Made by a program: the position numbers and the translations under genes. Positions 58,203 through 64,000 of a DNA stretch of 64,000 bases are shown here, in pieces (within the stretch, counting starts at the first letter, position 1; each line of letters starts with the position of its first letter). The notes beneath the pieces were generated by a model. The model saw only the letters and a list, made by a program, of their open reading frames with translations, did no database searches and was not told the origin of the DNA. The stretch is from NCBI RefSeq assembly GCF_000196515.1, contig NC_014248.1, forward strand, positions 3,104,001-3,168,000, read 5' to 3'. Source of the stretch: 'Nostoc azollae' 0708 (GTDB lineage Bacteria; Cyanobacteriota; Cyanobacteriia; Cyanobacteriales; Nostocaceae).

Positions 58203-58487
58203 GACATAAAATGAGTTAGATACATACGAGATGATGATGATTAAAGTTAGTCATTAATTAGTTTTTATATCGAAACTATGTTAAAATTGTCAATACATAT
58301 CTTATATGCTTACTATTTAGAGATTATTCATTATTTTTGTATTTTAGTGTTAGCATTTGGAAAATTTCCTCATAAAACAGTAATTTATTTTATGTCTGCT
58401 AATTTACCTGTAAATACCTTGACTACTTTGATAAAAACGATAAAAACCATGTAATCTAATACAATAATTATAAGATTAAGTATAAAG

Positions 58488-59297
58488 GTGAATATCTCTA
58501 AACAAACCAAAAAAGCCCCTATCTCATGGCAGTCCGTGTTCTCACTGCTGATATTTGTGTTCATGTACCTGCCTATCGTGGTACTAGGCTTTTATAGCTT
58601 TAACAAGTCACCCTACAGCGCCACGTGGCAAGGATTCACCCTGGAATGGTATCAAGAACTGTTCAGTGAGGATCGCATCTTATCGGCTGTAAATCACAGT
58701 TTACTAATTGCTTTCAGCGCAGTCACAGTTTCTGCGGTATTGGGAACTTTGATGGCGGTAGGGTTAGCGCGTTATAATTTTCCCGGCAAAACATTGTATC
58801 GTAGTATATCTTATCTGCCATTATTAGTTCCTGATATTGCGCTCGCAGTAGCCACACTAGTCTGTTTAGCTGCCTTCGCCATACCCTTAAGCATTTGGAC
58901 AATAGTAGCAGCCCACATCGTTTTTTGTCTCTCCTACATTGGACTAGTCGTATCTGCTAGACTCAATAATCTAAACCCCCATCTAGAAGAAGCCGCACTA
59001 GATTTAGGTGCAACACCCATTCAAGCCTTCTTTCAAGTTGTCTTACCCCAATTAATGCCTGGTATTGTCTCCGGTTGCTTACTCGCCTTTATCCTCAGTT
59101 TAGACGACTTTATCATCTCGAGTTTTACCGCTGGTAGCGGTTCTAACACCTTACCAGTGGAAATATTTAGCCGCATTAGAACCGGAGTCAAACCGGATAT
59201 TAACGCCCTCAGCGTCATGTTAATTTCCATCACCGCCACCGTCGCTATCATAGCAGAACTAATTCGTGCATCTGGAGACAACCAAAATAGTTTGTAA
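58488..59297 (+). CDS. potC: Spermidine/putrescine ABC transporter permease PotC
   Basis: A 269-residue ABC permease with six hydrophobic segments. It starts VFSLLIFVFMYLPIVVLGFY and contains the EAA loop LEEAALDLGATPIQAFFQVV and LPQLMPGIVSGCLLAFILSL, then DDFIISSFTAG, typical of PotC. PotC pairs with PotB and the ATPase PotA to import polyamines with a binding protein PotD. None of these is in the window, so the gene is separated from its partners here. The start is GTG at 58488 with AAAGG upstream. It shows no lesions. Confidence 0.85.
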   Translation: MNISKQTKKAPISWQSVFSLLIFVFMYLPIVVLGFYSFNKSPYSATWQGFTLEWYQELFSEDRILSAVNHSLLIAFSAVTVSAVLGTLMAVGLARYNFPGKTLYRSISYLPLLVPDIALAVATLVCLAAFAIPLSIWTIVAAHIVFCLSYIGLVVSARLNNLNPHLEEAALDLGATPIQAFFQVVLPQLMPGIVSGCLLAFILSLDDFIISSFTAGSGSNTLPVEIFSRIRTGVKPDINALSVMLISITATVAIIAELIRASGDNQNSL

Positions 59298-59496
59298 TAA
59301 TGCTTTCAGCACACTACGGGAAAGTAATTCCTAATTACTACCCAATTACCAGAAAAATGTAAATTAGGTTAAGCGACAGCAACCCCGAAAATCTATTAGC
59401 AAAAGTTATGGTTTTACAGCCCTGAATATCCAATTGAACTCTGTCCATTCTATCCCTTTTAGATCATAAAATTTAAATATTGATTTCCCTAAAAAA

Positions 59497-60856
59497 ATGG
59501 TAGAAACAAAGCCAAATATAAATAATAATAAGTTGACAGCATAAACATTAGCAGGTGGCGATAACCCACATGATTGCTAGTGGGAAGAAGCCTATTATCC
59601 ACTTCACTACCTTCAAGACTTAGATAAAACCAAACCCACTAAGTTTACACTATTAGGTAAAGATATAGTTATTTGGTGGGACGAACAAACTCAATCTTGG
59701 CAAACATTTATAGACCAATGTCCCCATCATTTAACTAGACTTTCCGAAGGAAGACTCAACCAAAATGGACTGTTAGAATGTCCCTATCATGGTTGGGCAT
59801 TTTCAGGAGACGGAACTTGTCAAATAATTCTCCAATAAGCACCAGGACATAAGGCTGAAACTTCCCAACTCGCCTGTATATGATTATTACCAATAACTGA
59901 AAAACAAGGATTACTATTTGTTTATACAGGCACCCAAGAGAACGCCGAAAGGACGAAAATTCCCATTATAGAACCCATAGAAGAACCGCCAGATAGATGG
60001 GTGATAATCAACACATTTAGAGATGTTCCTTCTAATACCTTGACAGTATTAGAAAACATTCTCAATCCTAGTCATGTTGCCTTTACCCATCATCGCACAG
60101 TCGGCAATCGCGCCAAAGCCGCATAGTTAGAATTAGAAGTTATTAATTCCGGAAAACATGGTTTGTTTCAAAGGCGTATGGAAGCAAGGGTTAAAACCAG
60201 AATAAATAGGAGAATTATCGACAACGTTCATCGGACCTAGATTCATATGGCACAATATTAGTTCCCAAAGAGCAATAATACTAACCATCGTTTATGGTAC
60301 ACCAATTCGTAAAGTTGAATGTCGGATAATTGAACGATTCTCCTTCAAATTTCCCTCTAGATTGCCCGGTATATTTATTAAACTTAGACCTCGTTGGTAT
60401 TATCACTTGGGACAAAATAGTCTTTTAGAAGACGACCAAATTTTTCTGCATTACCAAGAACTTTATGTAGAAGCAAAAGGTGGTAGTCTTAACATTAGCA
60501 AAGCCTTTGATCTAGCAACAAAAGCAGATACTTGTGTATTTGAACTGCATCACTTAGTTAACAAATACAACTCCGAACCATTTCCCAGTGAACCTTTTCC
60601 TCCTCAATTACCAACAGAAGCACTACTAGAATGGTATCACTCCCATAGAGGAAAATGCGCCAGTTGTAGAACAGCCCTCGCTAATATTCAGTTATTAAAA
60701 TTCTGGTGTGCAATGATAGTACTATCAGCTTTAGCAAGTAGTGTAATTTTAGCATTTATTATATATCCAACATCTTTTTTAACAGTCATCATCGAGACAG
60801 TTAGACCTCTAGCATTAGGTTTACTCTCGTGGAGAATCCACAAATTAGAAAACTAA
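59497..60856 (+). pseudogene. Rieske oxygenase of the PAO/TIC55 type, broken
   Basis: From an ATG at 59497 the frame reads MVETKPNINNNKLTA with stops, then WEEAYYPLHYLQDLDKTKPT, CPHHLTRLSEGRL, LLECPYHGWAFSGDGTC (the CxH...CxxH Rieske cluster). Next come VVIINTFRD-like and ENILNPSHVAFTHHRTVGNR iron-ligand segments, then ISSQRAIILTIVYGTPIRKV. The last 495 bp (60362-60856) are open, including HSHRGKCASCRTAL with the C-x2-C pair of the PAO family and two membrane helices. At least six nonsense codons plus a frameshift near 60160 destroy the N-terminal two thirds. Family members act on chlorophyll breakdown products or related substrates. Confidence 0.85.
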
Positions 60857-61181
60857 TTTTTTTTATCAAGGGAGATCTATCCCACCACATAACCTACCAG
60901 AAAAAAACTGAAACCTCCGCAAATAAGATTCCCAATTTCTTTAGAAAACGGGAATCTATTGAATTATTTTCACTCACTAAATATGTTATGAATCCCCCTA
61001 CAAATGATTAACCAGGTACTTGACAAATACCCAAATTTATTATATTATTTATCTTATAAAAATGGAAATCTGTGCGCCCATATATATACAAACAATTAAT
61101 TACTACTATATAACTGATAATTAATCATACTGATTAATAATTGGGGCTGACTTTGGACAAGATGCTATCTTCCCCTCAACT
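60857..61181. other. Spacer before the kinase-FGE gene
   Basis: AT-rich, no gene that I can support on either strand; contains the promoter region of the downstream gene, but no clear element can be picked by eye. Confidence 0.5.
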
Positions 61182-63044
61182 ATGCAAATTTGTCAAAATC
61201 CCAATTGTTCAAACCCATTCAATCCTGACTACAGTAAATTTTGCATCGTTTGTGGACACGGTACATTTGGACAAATCCTCAGAAACCGTTACCGTGTTTT
61301 GCGTTTATTAGGAGAAGGTGGGTTTAGCAAAACTTACGCCGCAGAAGATGTAGACAGACTCAACGCACCTTGCGTTATTAAGCAATTTTTCCCCCAAGTT
61401 CAGGGAACAGGACAACGTGCAAAAGCAGCAGAATTTTTCAAGGAAGAGGCTTTCAGATTATATGAACTTGGAGAAAATCATCCCCAAATTCCTCGTTTAT
61501 TAGCTTACTTTGAACAAGGTGCTAGTTTATATTTAGTCCAGGAATTTATTATTGGCAAAACCCTCCTAGAAGAAGTTCAAGAACAGGCCTATAGCGAAGC
61601 AGAAATTCGTAAACTTTTGTTAGATTTATTACCAGTTCTTGATTTTATTCACCAAAGAAACGTAATTCATCGGGATATTAAACCCGAAAATATTATTCGT
61701 AGAGATACAGATCAAAAACCTGTATTAATTGACTTTGGTGGTGCAAAACAAGTAACTCACACCAGCATAGCTAGACAAGCCACAGCTATTTATACTTTAG
61801 GTTATGCACCAACCGAACAAATGGCAGGTTTTGCTTGTCATGCAAGTGACTTATATGCTTTGGGTGTAACCTGTGTCAGGTTATTAACTCAAGATTTACC
61901 CATGCAAGATACCTATGGACTTAAAGATCCTCTTTATGATCCTATGACTGCGAAATGGTTATGGAAAGAACGTTTACAGGTAAAAAGTATTACCATCAGT
62001 CAGGAATTAATATACATTTTAGATCAATTACTGCAACATTTCCCCAACGATAGATATCAGTCAGCAGCAGAGGTTTTAGATGATTTAACAGCGGAACTAT
62101 CACTGCCATTAGGATTAGAACCAGTAAGTTCAGCAATTTTCCATATTATCAAAACACCATTAACACCTCCAGGTCCAGCACGAAAAGTTATCGTTCCCTT
62201 ACTACCTTTAAAAGCTTTTGATTTTGATGTAGTTACAGTAGACACAGCAGGAAAAGAAACTAGTTATGACACACTTAGCGCCAAATTGTTTCTAGAACAA
62301 TTAAACAAAAACGTCGCTTTAGAAATGGTATCAATTCCTGGTAGTAGTTTTCTGATGGGTTCACCAGAATTTGAAGGTGATGCTGAGGAATATCCGCAAC
62401 ATCAAGTCACAGTTAAACCTTTTTTCATGGCGAAATATCCCATTACTCAAGCACAGTGGAAAGCAGTTGTAGCATTACCGCAAGTCACCCAAGCTTTAAA
62501 CTCCAAGCCATCAAAATTTAAAGGTGCAAATTTACCCATAGAGAATATTTCTTGGTATGAAGCGGTGGAATTTTGTTTGCGGTTATCAATGAAAACTGGA
62601 CGAAATTATCGTTTACCTAGTGAAGCTGAATGGGAATATGCTTGTCGTGCGGGAACTACTACTGCTTTTCATTTTGGGGAAAGAATTACTTCTGATTTAA
62701 TTAATTGTAGCGGTGGTGATTTTTATATTGTCCCAACCAAAAGCGACTTCCGTAAACAAATCACAAATGTCGGCAGTTTTGATATAGCGAATGCTTTTGG
62801 TTTATATGATATGCATGGGTTAGTTTGGGAATGGTGTGCTGATCCCTGGCATAACAATTATGAAGGTGCACCGACCAATGGTAGTATTTGGGATGTTGAT
62901 GGTGATATACATCGTCGGGTTTTGCGCGGTGGTGCTTGGAATTTCAATGCAGAACTTTGTCGCAGTGCTAGTCGCAGTTGGAATGAAGCAGAAGGTGGTT
63001 TAAGAATGTCGGGTTTGCGAGTGGTGTTTTCAGTTGAGGAATGA
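61182..63044 (+). CDS. Ser/Thr kinase fused to a formylglycine-enzyme-like domain
   Basis: A 620-residue protein. The N-terminus has a zinc ribbon with cysteines 4, 9, 21 and 24. A Hanks-type kinase follows: glycine loop GEGGFSKTY at 44-52, lysine 67 in CVIKQF, catalytic loop HRDIKPEN with D165, and DFG at 184-186 (residues 37-310). After a linker comes an FGE/SUMF1-type domain (about 330-618) with SIPGSSFLMGSPEFEGDAEE, YRLPSEAEWEYACRAGTTTA, GLYDMHGLVWEWCADPWHNN and RVLRGGAWNFNAELCRSASR. Bacterial proteins with this arrangement may sense or modify partners; the FGE part may not be a true oxidase. It is intact beside two dead kinases. Confidence 0.9.
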   Translation: MQICQNPNCSNPFNPDYSKFCIVCGHGTFGQILRNRYRVLRLLGEGGFSKTYAAEDVDRLNAPCVIKQFFPQVQGTGQRAKAAEFFKEEAFRLYELGENHPQIPRLLAYFEQGASLYLVQEFIIGKTLLEEVQEQAYSEAEIRKLLLDLLPVLDFIHQRNVIHRDIKPENIIRRDTDQKPVLIDFGGAKQVTHTSIARQATAIYTLGYAPTEQMAGFACHASDLYALGVTCVRLLTQDLPMQDTYGLKDPLYDPMTAKWLWKERLQVKSITISQELIYILDQLLQHFPNDRYQSAAEVLDDLTAELSLPLGLEPVSSAIFHIIKTPLTPPGPARKVIVPLLPLKAFDFDVVTVDTAGKETSYDTLSAKLFLEQLNKNVALEMVSIPGSSFLMGSPEFEGDAEEYPQHQVTVKPFFMAKYPITQAQWKAVVALPQVTQALNSKPSKFKGANLPIENISWYEAVEFCLRLSMKTGRNYRLPSEAEWEYACRAGTTTAFHFGERITSDLINCSGGDFYIVPTKSDFRKQITNVGSFDIANAFGLYDMHGLVWEWCADPWHNNYEGAPTNGSIWDVDGDIHRRVLRGGAWNFNAELCRSASRSWNEAEGGLRMSGLRVVFSVEE

Positions 63045-63425
63045 GTTGCTGGGGAAATAAAAACCTTTGTAGGGTAGGGGGAATAGGTTGTTCATGGCTT
63101 TGGTTTTATCATAGAAATACTTAATTTCACCCCTATGAACAGTGCGAGTTCCAACCACTTCCTCCTGTTCCTAAGTCCAGAATGTGTTTAACAGTTTTGG
63201 GGACTTGAGATAATAAAACCGCTTCCCCTTCTGTGCTCTGACAAGTTTTATCTGCTTTCCCTAAATAGCATAAAGCGTTTTCAATACTCCTCCGTTAAGG
63301 AAGAAGAGGGGGTAAGATCAGGAGAAAAGAGTTCGCATTTTAGTTACGAGAATTAAAACCCACCTTCCGCACCCTAACTGTCACAGATAGTAGTACATGA
63401 GAACTAAAGCTCCTGCAAGGAAGAA
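63045..63425. other. Spacer with unrecognised minus-strand remnant
   Basis: A minus-strand stretch around 63120-63300 reads short open segments (KGKRFYYLKSPKLLNTFW) with stops and no family that I can name; it could be a decayed gene. Otherwise nothing. Confidence 0.4.
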
Positions 63426-64000
63426 AAGGCTTAATAAGAATAAGTATCATAAAAATGGCAATAGAGTAAGAGAACAAAGTTTTGTGAAGAAGATAAAAGA
63501 AAAGAAAATTTAATGATTTAAAAATTAAATTAGAACAGAAGAAGAAATGATTTAATCACAACAGGAGCTGTGGATAATTCTGTTGTGAAATCAAAGCTTC
63601 AAAAAATGGAAATTCAAAACCTAGACCATTTAAGCGTAGTAGCAGGAATAATAGACGCCATAGGAGTAGTAGAAATAATCCTTGAAATTGGAGAGAACGT
63701 AAGTCCGGGTCATGTAGTAAAACCCATGATAATCAACGGGTTAGGATTTGTATAAAAACCCTTATATAGGTTTCCCCAAGATTTTGAAACAATCCCCTGT
63801 GAGTATCTAATAGGAGCAGGAGTAACACCAGAATATCTCAAGGATGATAAACTGGGGAGAGTCATGGATGAACTATTTATAAAAGGATTGGATAGAATAT
63901 TTTTTATTGTCGCCTTAAAAGCAGGCCAAAAATTTGGAGTATCCCTATGAGCAGGGCATCTAGACTCATCATAAATGCACATACATGGGCAATATAATAC
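63426..64000 (+). mobile_element. IS1634-family element, copy 2, runs off the right edge
   Basis: 575 bp matching 1386-1960 with few changes. The transposase starts near 63606: MEIQNLDHLSVVAGIIDAIG, VVEIILEIGENVSPGHVVKP, MIINGLGFV, TAA (63753-63755), then FPQDFETIPCEYLIGAGVTP, LKDDKLGRVMDELF and FGVSL, TGA. Both stops are in the same places as in copy 1. The remainder lies outside the window. It is in the same orientation as copy 1, 62 kb away. Confidence 0.8.

Noticed and set aside
491-60856. UGA might be read as tryptophan, since several broken genes have TGA at tryptophan positions
   Set aside because: Intact genes such as trxA use TGG for tryptophan, and patD and the kinase-FGE gene end with TGA stops. 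TAG and TAA occur in the same broken genes.
60362-60856. A separate intact gene of 164 residues
   Set aside because: It is the C-terminal part of the broken Rieske oxygenase, in the same order as the family, with no start of its own.
1386-64000. A composite transposon bounded by the two IS1634 copies
   Set aside because: Both copies are inactive, 62 kb apart, and enclose housekeeping genes such as gltX, ftsH and tmk.

Overview
The window reads as chromosome of a filamentous, heterocyst-forming cyanobacterium in an advanced state of genome erosion. Cyanobacterial markers are a PatD-like heterocyst-frequency gene, a fused molybdate transporter ModBC, the proton-extrusion protein PcxA (CemA homologue), an LrtA/HPF-type ribosome factor, short tandem heptamer repeats and HIP1-type GCGATCGC sites. 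Intact housekeeping genes sit between runs of pseudogenes and broken insertion sequences. This pattern fits a host-restricted Nostocales genome such as the Azolla symbiont 'Nostoc azollae'; that assignment is inference from gene content and decay, not from a database match.

Layout. 1-5.8 kb: three paralogous von Willebrand A (vWA) genes on the minus strand, one intact and two broken, separated by remnants of IS66, IS701, IS1634 and IS630 elements. 5.9-10.1 kb: an IS200/IS605 right-end scar, trxA, a dead PAS histidine kinase, then tmk-holB. 10.2-19 kb: a dead MAPEG gene, a MITE, an IS, lipB, hpf and prxQ sharing a terminator hairpin, an acyltransferase and an ABC exporter. 19-24.3 kb: a higBA toxin-antitoxin module broken by ISAs1, then gor, a type II peroxiredoxin and a 22-codon stub of a PerR/Fur gene. 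24.3-34.2 kb: relA/spoT, patD, modBC, an MltA remnant, pcxA and a UvrD-like P-loop protein. 34.2-44.1 kb: mostly decay, with a YbjQ-like pseudogene, IS66, a MITE, an intact 2H phosphoesterase, a collapsed RDD/membrane protein/SpoIIM cluster, ISAs1 inside an IS701 fragment, and a dead antitoxin/PIN pair. 44.3-49.1 kb: ftsH, a secreted protein, gltX and tRNA-Asp. 49.2-55.9 kb: two dead Ser/Thr kinases and fragments of a phytase-like esterase, an IS5 transposase, an aminotransferase, an HPP protein and a DUF1499 protein. 56-64 kb: a GT4 glycosyltransferase, an IS with exact target duplication, potC, a dead Rieske oxygenase, an intact kinase-FGE fusion and a second IS1634 copy.

The retained genes form a core of thiol/peroxide defence (trxA, prxQ, gor, type II Prx), replication and translation (tmk, holB, gltX, tRNA-Asp, hpf), lipoylation (lipB), stringent response, membrane proteolysis (ftsH), and functions useful to diazotrophic filaments (patD, modBC, pcxA). 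The lost genes are mostly sensors, kinases, toxin-antitoxin modules, envelope proteins and accessory enzymes.

I see no clear new multi-gene system. The most unusual signals are: three IS families in which two copies share the same inactivating lesions, implying spread after inactivation; two small dispersed elements with terminal inverted repeats; a peroxiredoxin whose neighbouring PerR regulator is reduced to a stub; an orphan TnpB-type right-end scar; and a perfect hairpin whose outermost bases are the stop codons of two convergent genes.
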